DNA of 64,000 nt from Ectocarpus siliculosus (taxonomy: Eukaryota > Sar > Phaeophyceae > Ectocarpales > Ectocarpaceae): contig FN649759.1 of assembly GCA_000310025.1 (NCBI GenBank), forward strand, positions 877,723 through 941,722, in the 5' to 3' direction. The notes below the pieces were generated by a model, which saw only the letters and a program-made list of their open reading frames with translations, was not told the DNA's origin and made no database searches. The translations under genes were made by a program, and so were the position numbers. Of this stretch, positions 1 to 11,520 are shown in pieces (position 1 is the stretch's first letter; every line of letters begins with the position of its first letter).

Positions 1-2270
1 TCTGACACGGAAAAAGAGAGAAAAGAGAGAAAAAGAGAAAAAAATATAGAGGAAACAGGAAGAAAAGAGAAAAAAAAACGAAAAAGAGCGAGGAAAAAAA
101 GGGACCAGGCCGAAAATAACAATGAAAAAGAGACAGAAAAAGGCACACGGTGGAGAAACCACTAACGAACAAGCAAACACGCAAACATGGTCACCAACCA
201 GCGATACATGGTAATGGTACGTCATCACTAGTGGGGGGTTCGTGCAATGGTGCAGCGTTGTGCAGCGTTGGGGGGGGGGAATTGGCTAAAAGAAATTCAA
301 TCGGGCACGTATCACGCCACTCGGTCCGTCTCTTCTCGTTTGCTTTCTTCCCTCGCCGTCTCGTCCGTCTCCTGCCCCCCTCCCGCCCCGTTGGTTGTTG
401 ACTTGTGGTCTCGTTTGAGCGCTCGTTGTCGGCTAGCCTCTTCTTCCTTCTTGTGCCAGGAGGTCATGAACCTCTCAGCTCCCTGCAGCACCGCCGCATG
501 CCAGGGTACTCCCCCCTCCACCTTCGTCGCTTCCGTCCACTTTAACTTCGGCGCCGTGTCTTTCGGTACCGGGACTCCGAGACAACCTGGATCGTTTTTC
601 GTAGATCCGTGGTCGGCCCGGAATGCCTTCAAGTCGTCGAGCACACACTTCGGCCAGTTCTGTTCCTGTCCCCCCCTACGTGGCTTCTCCCCCCCCGCCA
701 GTTCGCCGAGCATCAGTCGTTTCGGGAGTCGCCCGTCCGGCTGCCTTGCCAGTGCTCCCGCGAACGGTAGGCGTCGTTGTCGGATCGTGGCTTCAACGCT
801 CTGGCATCCGACCCTCTTCAGCGTCTGGGCGAAAAATGCCGATAGGTGTCTTTCTTGCGCTTGTACCCGATAACTCGGAGAAGCAGTCGGTGGTGTATCG
901 ACCGCAGCGTCTGGTAGTGGCCGCTAAGTGGTGACCATGTCATGCAGCCGTACAGCAGTGCCTCCATCGCCTCCGCCTGGAGGAGGCGGATCTTGAGTAG
1001 TAATGGCGCTTCGGTCTGTCGAAGAGCTCCCGGCCATATCGCTTGCGGCACGCCCACGCTCCTCTGCTCCTTGCAGTTGATCTCCCGGGTGAGGTCGCCA
1101 TGTTCGTTGATGAGGCCACCAAGGTACCGGAACTCGGTCGTCTGGGCGTATTTCTATCCCGCGGCTTCGATGGTCAGCGGTGGAGGCGGGAGGGGCTGTG
1201 GTGTTGTAGTCGGCTTGTCCTTCGCGCGCTTCAGGAGTGTCTCCGTCTTCTTCTCTGATACCGTCAGCCCGAACTCCCCGAACACCTCAACGATGATGGT
1301 AATCATTCTCGCCAGTCCTTCTGCAGACCTCCATACGACGCCGGCATCATCGGCACGTAGGATCCCCCATACTGCCCTCCGTATTCGGTCAAGGGGTGTC
1401 TCCTCCGCCCCCCCCGCTTCCGTCTTCCCTTCCTCCAAGCACACCAGGCTCCGCAGAACAGCATCATCCTCGCTGAATCGGATGACAACGACCTCGAGGA
1501 CCTCGGCGAAGAAGATGTTGAACAGCAGTGGGAATAGCACACATCCTTGTCGCACGCCCTGTGTCACGAAGAACCAGTCCGATAGTTCTCCGTCGTCCAT
1601 GCGCACCCGGGCCCGCATTCCATCGTGGAATTGGCGGATGACTTTGATCAGCTTTGCGGGAATCCCGGCCCTGGCGAGCACCTTCCATAGCATCTCTCGG
1701 TCTTCCGAATCATACGCCTTGTTTAAGTCGATGAAGCAAATTAGAGCGGTATTTCTTTCTCCGCCCCAGCTCCTGGAGGCGGCGCACGACGAACAGCATG
1801 TCGACGGTGGATCGCCCGGGTCGAAATCCGCACTGTTCCTCCGGGAGGATGTTGTCGGCGTTGCAGAAGGCGCTTAGACGGTTGGTGATGATCTTGATGG
1901 GGACCTTTCCGACGTGAGATAGTAGCGAAATCCCCCTGTAGTTGTTACAGTTGGACCGGTCACCTTTCTTGAACAGCACCTTGGTGGTTGCATCCTTCTA
2001 CTCTTGCGGAATATCTCCTCCGTTCCACATCTTTACGAGGATGGTATAGAGGTGCCCCAGGACGAAGGGTTCGTCGTCATCGATCTTGAGCAACTCGGCA
2101 GGGAGGGAGTCATGGCCGTGTGCCTTCCAGTCCCTTAGGCCTTTCGTTGCCCGTTCCACCTCCTCGAGTTCTGGCACCTCTCCCAACTGTTGAGTGTCAC
2201 GTGTCGCTGGCCGCTGCGTCACTCGTTCGATGATGGCTGGGTTCAGGGTAGGGGATTTGGTGTTGAGCAG
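1..2270 (-). mobile_element. 5'-truncated non-LTR retrotransposon (LINE), copy 1
   Basis: This is a minus-strand LINE whose 3' end is at the left. The first 150 bases are a purine-rich 3' untranslated tract (AGAGAAAAAG-type) that reappears at the end of the second copy at 24.9 kb. Position by position it matches that copy until about 2270, where similarity stops abruptly. This is the 5' truncation expected from incomplete target-primed reverse transcription. The decayed reverse transcriptase can be followed at 1979-1710 ([10 protein letters not shown] motif) and 1693-1154 (TQGVRQGC and the active-site block). The active-site YADD seen in copy 2 reads RADD here, so the polymerase would be dead even without its frameshifts. 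A C-terminal region (EALLYGC-type, then a basic tail) is at 1122-312. No endonuclease is present. The element runs to the window edge, so its 3' flank is unknown. Confidence 0.9.
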
Positions 2271-2870
2271 AGTGTTATTGCTTCACAACGAAAATATGAT
2301 GGAGACCACAGCAGTACAGCCTACTCCACTCACAGCCGTATTCTGCAGAAACACGGCGCGATCCTATCCCCCCTCGCCGAAGGTTTCGCAGGTACAAAAC
2401 TTTGCCGTTTTACTCAAAAGGGTGCTTACTACCGTATTTTCATGGAGAGCAAGGAGAACCGCAGCGGGAGTGGTGGCGGTTACGAAAAGATGCAGATTGC
2501 CCCTCCCTGCAAATAAACGACAATGACGGTCTCTCACGTGATTCGGGACTGCATACTGCAGGATGTCAGCACATTCGCTCTTCTAGTGGTGTGTCGCCCT
2601 ATAAGCCCAGTCTACAAACCGCCAGTAATTGTGGTCGGGGTTAAAAGGCCGGCCTGCAGGGGAAATCAGGAAATTTATGAATGTCGGAAATGACGTGTAC
2701 ATGTATGTACAGAAGTGTAGGGCACCTTGGTACAGAACAATAAAACTGGAGATCGAAAAAGGTGAAAACATGCACATTGGGGGATAGACAATAGGTTCAC
2801 TGCAGCAGGGTACACCCCTTTGGAACTTCTTACGGGTGCTTCCTACGTGTCAGCTCTTTGCGTGGAGGAC
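2271..2870. other. Unassigned sequence right of the LINE
   Basis: About 600 bases with no recognisable gene. Short open frames on both strands overlap one another and have no conserved motif. The similarity to the LINE ends at about 2270. The dispersed repeat shared with 15 kb becomes recognisable only from about 2890. Confidence 0.5.
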
Positions 2871-2879
2871 GCGGATTAT

Positions 2880-4330
2880 GTACACAGAATGGTGGACATG
2901 GCCACGCGCGTTTCGAGCGGGTCGATCCAATGAGATCACGCTCGCGGCGAGACCCAAGGTGAGTGTTTTCTCTCGACATTCGGGTATACCGTACGCGCCA
3001 TTCAACGAATTGAGAATGCCCTTGGATGAAAGATTATGTGAGATGATATTGTTGATTTCCATTCATACGCAACACGGCCCTAGGCTCGTTCGAGGTTCGG
3101 TTCGCGGGTTCGGCAAACGTGGCTAAAGAGTTTTGAAGTTGACAACTTGCGAAAGTCCTGATTGCCACACCGACAAACTTCTCTTTCTCTCTCTCTCTTC
3201 CTCTTTCTTGTCAACGCGCTCGATTTCGGTAGAGAGAGGCGGGGGAACGTACTAGAGTTCCTAGTGCTGACGGCTCAATCGTTCTACTATTGCACGCAGC
3301 TTTTCCTCCCCGCTGTGCTTAACTCGCTCGGACGTTACAGTAGAGGATTTGATCTTCTTGCCTTCTTTCACTGTTGATTTGACCTCGTTTTAACTGTTTC
3401 CGCCGCTCTGGAATCCATTCGAGATATGTAGCCCTGACACTACACTGTCAAAGCTCCCCTCCAGCCACATACGGAGGGACAGGAGTCCTACGGCTTCCAA
3501 TCCATTGTCCCCCAAACATCAACCTGAAAATTTGAGCACGCCCCGCAATTCCTTCTCGGCTGTTCCTCGAACGAAAGCGACCCCCCCCGAAACAACGACC
3601 GTCCCGTTTGCATCGGTGGCCTGTAGCCCGTTAATGCCACGTCCTCGAGAAAAATACTCTGCAGGCAACTTCCTCTCTCTGACCTTTCGGTGGTTTCCAC
3701 GAAACCCTCACAAAGGATGGTTCTCATGACCTTCTGTTACTCGATTCGAACAACATGTTCTCCTTCTCTACGCGCCTATACCGGGTTTCGCATCTCCCGT
3801 GCACATGTCGACAACGTATGCATACACCAATCACATTGTGGTACAGTCTAACGTACAGCCAGGGTTCAGGACCCAGTTCCGTCAGTTTCTATGCATATAG
3901 ATGCGAGTATCTTGGCCCAGGTTCGGGATTTGGCACGTGCTTATGAGCAGGCCACAGGAGCCATACATCACGCGTGGTCACCAGAACCGCACCAGGTGCG
4001 CGGGTTTCCGCTGGAAGGCACATCAAATGCAAATCGTACAGTAGTCGAGACCGACAAGAACCGATGCCTACGACTTGCCATGGTTGCTGCCCGGGAATTG
4101 TGCCTTCCTACAGCAGTTTGCGGGTGGAACCGCCTGCGACGCAGATGTCGTCACCTGGAAAGCCGATCACGAGGTCTTCATCGGCCACAAACCCGACCGT
4201 GCAGCTTTTTCTTCGACCTGTTGAAAACACGAGAAGACAAGAAACGGCACAACAGATCGTTGATCGTTTTTCTCCGCTGTCCGCGCCCGTGGCGTCGACA
4301 CAGTAAAGCCACGGTGCGTGACAGGCCCTT
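2880..4330. repeat. Dispersed repeat, copy A (partner at 15.05-16.7 kb)
   Basis: This stretch aligns in the same orientation with 15050-16700. The best block is 4078-4250 against 16399-16570, nearly identical over about 170 bases. A weaker block is 3800-3960 against 16135-16290. Reading-frame similarity survives between the copies: TTYxYT, IVVQ and VQPGF on the plus strand, and TERxER followed by a conserved EDVALTGY/EYVALTSY block on the minus strand near 3490-3727. Both frames carry stops in this copy. It is probably a decayed transposable element of unknown class, since no transposase, integrase or polymerase motif was recognised. A CT-rich tract lies at 3180-3215. Confidence 0.7.
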
Positions 4331-4439
4331 GCGAATGCGCCGCGTGCATATTTCATAGCGTTATCGACGATATGTTTGACAGACCTGTGAGAATCTCGCC
4401 GCGCCCATCTAGATTTGTCAGTCCACTCCAAGATTTATC

Positions 4440-5390
4440 CAACGAGCCCGAGTAGACAAATCTGGGGTCAAGACTTGTTCGAAAGGGCAACTTTTTGGCC
4501 CCGGACAAATCTTGGTCTTGATTTTTCGTAAGATGTGTTCCGCAAACATCGTGAAACTGACACGTCTTGGGCCCAAGATCAACGGATTTCCCAAAACATT
4601 GTGTTACCATTACGAGGTTCTCGCAGGGAATTCGGTGGTGAAAAGGCAGACGTTAGGCTTCGGGTAAAAGCTACATCACGCCATTACCTTCAAAATTTCC
4701 ACAACCTACCGATGTGGTGTGAAAGTGGCGTCGTATGTCTTTTGGCAGCAGCAGCAAGCATCGACACCGGCTTGAGATGCTTGCTTTGACCTGAATGTAG
4801 ATGTATACGGATACAGCAGCCGAAATTGCAAAAACTGCCGGATCTGCTGGGAAAGTCGGGCGCGCCTCCGCCGTGCTCCGGACGATCGAGGCTACCATCA
4901 GAAAGTGTTGAACCAGTTGTCAAGCCTTGCACAGAGCTTCAAGTATCGCGCGCCTTGAAGGTAGTCTACGTGGAGAACGAGTCACACACTCGATCTTTGC
5001 GTGATGCTACTGCTGTGCATGCTGGACCAGCACTGTAGAACTGCGTGTGTGGTGTGGACGCCACGAAACCCAGCCGTTGGGTCGCTATCTAGCGACTTTC
5101 TTCGCCGTTCTGGGTGTTGCTGATGATGGGCACCTAATAGTCTAGACCATGCACAACTGCCGACGGCAGCTACAAACAGAGACATGTGCCCTCACCGAAA
5201 AGAGCATCCGCCGGCTCCGACTTGTACGACATGGCCGCGGCCACACCCACCCCGATGCCCACTACATGGTCCCGCAGGAATCTTCTGCGGCTTTCGCTAT
5301 CGGTCGCCGCTCATGCTAGGGGTGCTGCAGCTTGTGGTGTTGTGCAACGGGCGCCTGTTGCTGCAGCCCCCCCCGCGCCCCTGCTCTTCT
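4440..5390. other. Unassigned intergenic sequence
   Basis: No gene recognised. Positions 4410-4590 carry several near-copies of an ACAAATCT/AGATTTGT word facing each other, which could fold but has no known identity. The rest has only overlapping short open frames. Confidence 0.4.
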
Positions 5391-5397
5391 GCCAGCT

Positions 5398-5575
5398 ATT
5401 ACCGGTACAGTAGTAGAGGTCCCTGGTTGAATAGTGCCGGTTGCCGGTGTTGTGCCGGTCAAACCTCTGCGCACAGCCAGAGCCCTCAATAGTACAAGAC
5501 CGGCACTAATGAGGGATACCCACAATAGTGCCGGTTTGGCCCTTCTGTACCCCACGATAATGCCGGTTCACGCAC
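5398..5575. repeat. Cluster of ATAGTGCCGGT-type motifs
   Basis: The word (A)ATAGTGCCGGT or a one-base variant occurs at 5431, 5524 and 5557 on plus and inverted at 5499-5510, with a further TGTGCCGGT at 5451. Related CCGGCACTATACCGG-type words flank the inverted-repeat element near 54.7-54.97 kb, and two more lie near 45.47-45.51 kb. They may be terminal fragments of one short transposon family. Confidence 0.4.
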
Positions 5576-5584
5576 CCACACACC

Positions 5585-6029
5585 TCAAAGGGGTCCCAAA
5601 GCATGGCCTTGAGAAGTATTATCTGTTTTCAGCCGACTGAGACTGGCGTATTTTCATTTGTTCTGCCGGTTGGCGCGGTCAATGCAAATACACACACAGG
5701 CACAAACGCTTGAGAGAGGGTCCGCCAAAAATCATTGCACTAATTGGCGATGAGAGTGGTGGTGAAACAAGGGACGGCGAAAGCACTCCGAAAGGAACGC
5801 GCGTACAAACCGGCAGCCTTGGTAGACGCATGCAGTATTCTTCAGTTGCTGCCATTTCTGTCGTTAGTGCGGAGAGTCGAGCAGTCCCCCTCATGGAGCC
5901 TCCTCACGGGCCTCCAGATCATGGCCTCAAGAAGAATTTGTGCTCTCAACCGCACTCTTCACTCTGACGTATTTTAATTGGCCAGTCGGTTAGCGCGGTC
6001 AATGCCAACTAAGAAAATAGACACGATAA

Positions 6030-6064
<35 letters not shown>

Positions 6065-6235
6065 GGTCGATGCCACTGTAATAACAAGACACACCTGGGG
6101 GTCCCAGACCAAGCACTTTGGTAGCTTTCCCCCCCTGTTTCCACACTGAGACTGACGAAGTCTTTTCATTGGTCAGCCAGTTGGCGCGATCGATGCTAAT
6201 AATCACACACGCACACACACAGCACACACATGCCA
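5585..6235 (+). mobile_element. Three tandem 5'-truncated LINE 3' ends with CA-rich tails
   Basis: Three consecutive fragments share one 3'-end signature: GGGTCCCAG, then CACTGAGACTGACG, then CATTGGTCAGCCGGTTAGCGC and GGTCxATGC. Each ends in a CA-rich tail. The fragments are about 5585-5705, 5710-6062 (tail of more than 25 bases of pure CA repeat) and 6085-6235. The second also matches the coding 3' part of the 6.4-9.2 kb element: the segment at 5745-5830 resembles 8905-8985. The tail after the third passes straight into the larger element. This fits repeated insertion of short copies into one another's CA tails. Confidence 0.75.
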
Positions 6236-6399
6236 TACATTGGCACAACATACAAAGCAACGACGGAAACAAACAATAAACACACACAAAAACACCAGCA
6301 GCCCTTGGCCAATTCGTGCGATATCACCGCTTCCTCCACGCACGCTTGTAGCGTGGTGGAAGGATAGAGAGTATACAGCAATGACTGATGGACCGCCAT

Positions 6400-9185
6400 G
6401 GAGTAGCTTTGTGCTGAAGCCCAGCCGAAGCAGCCATGGTGTCCGTCATGAATCAAGATTTGTCACCACCACCACCTCGAACTGGACGTACGCCACGATG
6501 TCCAAAGGGACTACGGTATTCATGTCCTCTCTGCAGCAGCGAAGGATCAACTAACCTGACAGCAAGGAACTTGACGTCACACCAACATCGTGAGCATAAA
6601 GGTCGAGACAATGAACTACTACTCAGTTTATCTCCTCGTGGATCCTTACGCTCAAGCAGCCAAGCACCTGATTACGCCTCATGTGGCACATGCGGCGACC
6701 TTTTCTCTCCACGCACCAAGCATTGTTGCAAATCAGGTACTAGATCATCTCCATCTCTCTCCGGATCGTTGCAACCTATGAGGAAGATGGCGACAGGCGG
6801 GATATCCTATTACCGTGAGACCTCAACGACGTCAGCAGTGCCCTGGATCAGGTTCGACAAGATAATCTTGAAACGTCCATTTTTTCGACAGTCAAACACG
6901 TCGACCCGCAGTTGGCGAAGGTATTCTGCAAGCACTTCCAACATGTCCTCATCCTCTTCGTGCAAGAATTTGGAGTTGTACACATGGACCAGCAGGAGTC
7001 GGATATCTCCGATCTGTCGCCTCTCGCAGCAGAAAGGTATACAGGAGCACGTGTTGAACGACAGCTCCAAATTGTCCGAGCAACCAAGTTGCTTCATCTT
7101 ACCCCAGCGTTGCACCGATCGACTGATGGAAGGATGAACAGGGTATCCCGATTTAACCGCTTCGCAAACGGTTACCTTAGTGAGTCTGTTGCTTGGCTCA
7201 TGCTGGACGAGAAGAATCGTCGACTTCAGTATTATGCGGATACTGAAGACAATCGCCGAAGAAAAGCTAGAAGACTGGCGCATGAGAGAGAAGACATCAC
7301 TAAAGCTGCACTCCCCAGCACAGATACACCTGCCCATATGTGAAGGGGGACTCGGGATCACGAGCAACGTTCTCATTAGGGAGTCAGCCTATGTCGCCTG
7401 TCAAGCATTGGTGTTTTCCAAATCAGTGCAAGCATCGACAGGATGCACCATTGAGCAATATCTGCCCCGACTTGCACAGCTACCAACAGGATTGACTCTC
7501 TTAAGAAGCTGGAGGAGATCATCACCAAAGACAAGCTTGAAAAAGCTGTCAGACAGTGTGAAGATTTGACTCCCACTCTTCAAGGAGTTTTTCTCATGGA
7601 GGCTGGGAAGGTGGCAAGAAGCAATGGAGGCGACAGCTCTGGCAAGGAACGGCAAACACCATCGACATGCGGCCGAAATGAATTGGGCCAGCACTACCAA
7701 GTTTTTGGGGCTCAAGCTGTCCTGTCGAAACCTCTTCATGCGGCAGTGCACCATATGGTGGAGACAGACTTCAAAAAGGTCGGATCAAAGGAAACGTCAA
7801 GGAAGAGGGCGTTGATCCCCTTGGAGGAAGTGAAAGGCAAGGGACTTTGTCGTGGCTGACAACCCAAGGACTATCGCCAGATGAAGGAATGCTGCCCGAC
7901 TTGTATCGAGAGTCAATCGGTCGTGTGCTGGGGAGCCACGATCAAACAGAATGTGACACAGGCAGACTTTGCGGTGCAGGTGCATTGTCGCCGTGCAAGG
8001 AACGGTTGAGCCGACACCATTCCCTGGTCTGCACGAAAACTAGTGCCTCGACCTTCCTGCACAAAGAATGGTTCGCGTGATAACAAAGACATTACGCGAA
8101 TGCCAAATGCCTATTGCAGTAGAAGACTCTTCACCTTTTACTATAATACAGGCACTGGTAGGGGAAAATGGCTCTATCTACAAGATGGATTTGGTGATCC
8201 CCCCAGGAATACATGCAGGAGATGGAGAAGAGGAAGTCTGCACCAAGTCCATTCTTCTAGACGTAACAATCATCAACCCATCCGCAGGTCGAAGCATCGA
8301 AAAGTCGATCCAAAAGCCAGGATCCGTCCTCGAAGATCGAGCTGCAAATCACTATGCAGGAACTTTCAACCCATCTAGATCTACCCTCCTTACTGCTGCT
8401 TTTTCAACGTATGGTGGTCTTGGCAAAGGCACAAATCGACTTATCGTAGTTATCGCAAACCACTTGGCTTATGAAGCCTTTTGCCAGGGTAAAATCGACG
8501 ACGAAACAGCCTTGCTTCGCCTAAAGGCTTTTCATACCAAAAGGATTCGGAGACGGTTTACCTTCGAGCTGGCTCGTTTTCTATCCGCACGAACTCGTGA
8601 TGTTTTCAAACGTCATGGGCTACTTCTTGATCAGTTCCCACCACGGCCAATAGGTTGGGATCTCGGTAGTAGTGCAGATAGAAATTAGCAGGATGGCAAT
8701 GAGGGGGGTTCGTTTGTCAGCGATGAAGGAGGAGGAGAGGAAACGGGAGGAGGACAGGACAGAGACCAAAGCAGCAGTCGAGGAGGGAATAATGGCGTGG
8801 AAGAGAGCAGAGCTTCGAGCCAGATGATCTTCCCCACCACAAACGACGCAGAGCTAGAGGCGAAATGTCGAGAATTTGCTGTGAACTCGACCATGAGAAC
8901 GATAGAGTTGGAAGGAAAGATGATGACGGTGAACGCACTCCAAAACGGAATCGAGTGCAAGGTAGCAGCCTTCGTAGACATGCTACCGTTTCTGTCTTCG
9001 ATCCGGAAAACAGGTTAGTCTCTCCCATGCCGCCCCCTCACGGGGTCCCAGTTCATTTAGAAGTGCTTTGTGTTTTCAATTGCACTGAGACTGACGTCTT
9101 TTCATTGGTCAGCCGGTTAGCGCGGTCGATGCTAATCATGAAAACACACACAATGCTAATAGCACACACACGCACACACAATTCG
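6400..9185 (+). mobile_element. R2-like LINE relic lacking its reverse transcriptase
   Basis: Read in plus orientation. The left part (about 6510-6600) encodes a C2H2-type finger, CPLC with a later HQHREH. Around 7320-7440 is the post-polymerase motif LPICEGGLGI that usually follows the RT thumb in R2/NeSL/CRE-type elements. At 7957-8030 there is a C-C-H-C cluster (CGAGALSPC and RHHSLVC), followed at 8068-8688 by an open 206-residue frame with DLVIPPG and LLDVTI, resembling the restriction-like endonuclease of those elements. Only about 700 bases separate finger and thumb, too little for the roughly 400-residue RT, and no YADD is visible. It looks internally deleted, with several frameshifts. 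The 3' end (9020-9140) carries the GGGTCCCAG...CAGCCGGTTAGCGC signature and a CA tail to 9180. Confidence 0.7.
8068..8688 (+). pseudogene. Restriction-like endonuclease region of the R2-like element
   Basis: A 206-codon frame open to its stop at 8686-8688. Visible motifs are KMDLVIPPGIHAG (first acidic residue of a PD-D/ExK-type core) and, about 25 residues later, SILLDVTIINPS (second acidic strand). A conserved FSTYGGLG-like segment and a basic helix (KRIRRRFTFELARFL) follow. In complete elements this nuclease nicks the target DNA to prime reverse transcription. The ATG at 8068 is only the first methionine: homology continues upstream to the zinc cluster at 7957-8030, so the frame is the 3' part of a broken larger protein. 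Its openness suggests either recent loss of the RT or chance preservation. Confidence 0.6.
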
Positions 9186-9189
9186 TTTC

Positions 9190-10145
9190 CTGCTATCGTT
9201 TTACAGCGAAGGAGCGCAAGGAAAAATGAAGTTTCGATATTTGCTTCCTTTTATTTAGTATGAAGGAGTATGCAATTCGAGCTTCACAAACATTATTACT
9301 GCCCATCAGGTCGGCTGGTTGGAGCGCACTCTCAGGGTTGAGCCGGACAGCTTTGGCTAACAAGAGAGATCCCAACATATCAACAAGAGCAATCGCGCCG
9401 CCGCTCACATGCACCATTTTTTCGGCTCCAGCTCCTTTTCTCTGCAGCCGGGCTGACCTGCACAAAGCGGTAGCTATCACTTCGCGCCAGAGACAAGTGA
9501 GAACGAAAGCTCGCTGCCGTCGGCGAAAGCGTGAGCTGCCCACAGGCACCGCTTCCCCTTGCTAGCTGCTCTGGAAGAGAGCTCCTCTGCTCCCCCGCCG
9601 ACTTGAGAGCTTGCCATTCTGCGATCGGACATGCACCTCGTTGTTTTATTGGACGATTCCAACAGTCTCGCCCCGCCGCCAGCGTTCGATCAACCAAACC
9701 ACAGGTTGTACCAGTCACCAGGTTACCAAGCTCCTCGCCGACGAGTGCAGGAGGGGCAAGAGGGGGAAGGGGGGGTGTCACACCTGTTGGTGAAGGTTGA
9801 CCGATGACAACTGAAGGTGAGACGCATTGGGCAGTACCTGTGTTGAAGTGGGAAGAGCAGAGTGCAGGACTCAACAGGCGCGCAGTGACAGCGGTATGCA
9901 CAGGCACAGGAGTGGGGTTGCAGGTGTCTACAGTACAGCAGTATGTGCAAGTTTGCGAACAGCAGCAGTCAAGCAGTACTGCGGCACATGAATGTGTCGC
10001 ATGCTTTCCACCCCCTTCGCCGTGTCCACGTCCTTCCAAGACTCCTCTCCCAATACACAGGTGTGTTTGTTTGTTTCCGAGCGTGCTGCCTGGTACAGCC
10101 AAGTTTGTTGACGCGAGGTCTCGAACACCCCCACTCCGCGGTTTG
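9190..10145. other. Unassigned sequence between the LINE and the foldback element
   Basis: A 273-codon minus-strand frame spans 10201-9380, but it has no recognisable domain, is rich in Cys, Pro and Thr, and overlaps other open frames on plus. It also runs into the left arm of the foldback element. I do not treat it as a gene. Confidence 0.4.
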
Positions 10146-10149
10146 TATT

Positions 10150-11380
10150 TATTTTTGGGGAATTGACAGAATAGGGAATACCCCGCGTGTTGTAGGCACA
10201 AACTGGGGTATACTTTTTTTCGGTGTGGGGTGCAAAGCCTGACGCAGGGTAGGTGCCTTTAAACCGCCTTCTGGCGCTTCAGCACACATGTGCCAGGATT
10301 AGGAAGGACGACCTTTTTTTTTTTTTCACCCACAGGAACAGGGCCTGGAAGAGGGAGATTGTTGAAGGGCCCCATTTTGTTCACGAAACCGCGGGGTACA
10401 CCCCCATGTCTGCAAACAGTTTATCTCTGTAGTACCCCATTCTGTTCACAAACACACCCCATATTGTTCAAGGCATACCCCTTTTTGTTCAGTGGTGACG
10501 GTCCTGCGGACTGCCAAAATCGCCACCAACAATCAACCGCGGACCACCACGGGTGTGACGACAGAAGGTAGCTGGAGGTTTGGTTACACTTTGATAGTAA
10601 CTCTATGGATCTAACCGATGTTGAACGTAGACAGGCTAGGTTCCTCACGCGAGCAAGGCTAGGTTGCTCACCCCAATCAACCCTACCCCTCACCCACGCA
10701 CGGCCCAGCGGCCGCGAACTGGGCGAGCACCCGGCTGCGCCGCGTGCTCGGAATGCGGAACGGGGAGAGGGCGCTGAGCAATCGGCCGCTAGAACCAGCG
10801 CTAAGCAATGCCCGACCAATCACAAAGCGTTGGTCCTAAATATCTACTATCAAGTGTAAACACTACTGGAGGCGTAGATGTTGGGGTATGGTGGTCTGCG
10901 GTGCAATACACTGGCTTTGTTGGTTGCGGCGAGGCAAGGAGGCAGAAGATACAGAGATATGGTGGTCAGCGGGAGATTGTTGGCTGCCATTTTGGCAGTC
11001 CACAGCAGGAGCGTCACCACTGAACTAAAAGGGGTTGCTTTGAACATTACGGGGTATGTTTGTGAACAGAATGGAGTACTAAAAATCTTTTGCAGACAGG
11101 GGGGGTTACCCCGAGGTTTCGTGAACAAAATGGGGCCCTTCAACAATCTCCCCTCTTCCAGGCCATAGTGAACCCTGTTCCTCTGGGTGCAAAAAACAAA
11201 AAAAGTTGGGTGTCCAACCGCGGCGCTTGGGGCTGAAGCGCTAGAAGGCGGTTGGTAGGCGCCTACCCGGCGTCAGGTGTTGCGCTCCACACCGAAAGAA
11301 CATATGCCCATTTTTTGCCGTAACACGGGGGGCATATATCCCATATTGTCAATTCTGTTCTTTTTTTTTTCCAAATAGAT
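10150..11380. mobile_element. Foldback element with inverted arms of about 0.42 kb
   Basis: Positions about 10150-10570 match the reverse complement of about 10938-11375 along their length. Shared landmarks, in order inward, are GAATTGACA, TCGGTGTGG, CTGACGC, AACCGCCTTCT, GCGCTTCAG, a T-rich run before CACCCA, GGAACAGGG, a purine stretch plus GATTGTTGAAGGGCCCC, TTTTGTTCACGAAACC, GTTCACAAACA, AGTGGTGACG and GGACTGCCAAAAT. The central 370 bases include a GC-rich stretch and no transposase. Such long-armed elements are non-autonomous DNA transposons or foldback elements. The outer ends are degenerate and I could not define a target duplication. Confidence 0.85.
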
Positions 11381-11520
11381 GCAACCTGTTGGAGGTTCTT
11401 GCGAACTGCATGTAGAATATTGTACCCATTCCTTGTCTACATCCCATGTACTAGTAGCCCAAAACATCGCGAGACGATCTTCCGGCGTGCGGAATCCCGA
11501 CCTCGACACACTCCAGTCGA

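Noticed and set aside
6009-6287. Cys/Val-rich minus-strand frame over the CA repeats
   Set aside because: It is simply the translation of a CA/GT microsatellite.
9380-10201. 273-codon minus-strand open frame
   Set aside because: No motif, low-complexity composition, overlaps plus frames and extends into the arm of the foldback element; openness is probably due to few stop-rich words in GC-rich DNA.
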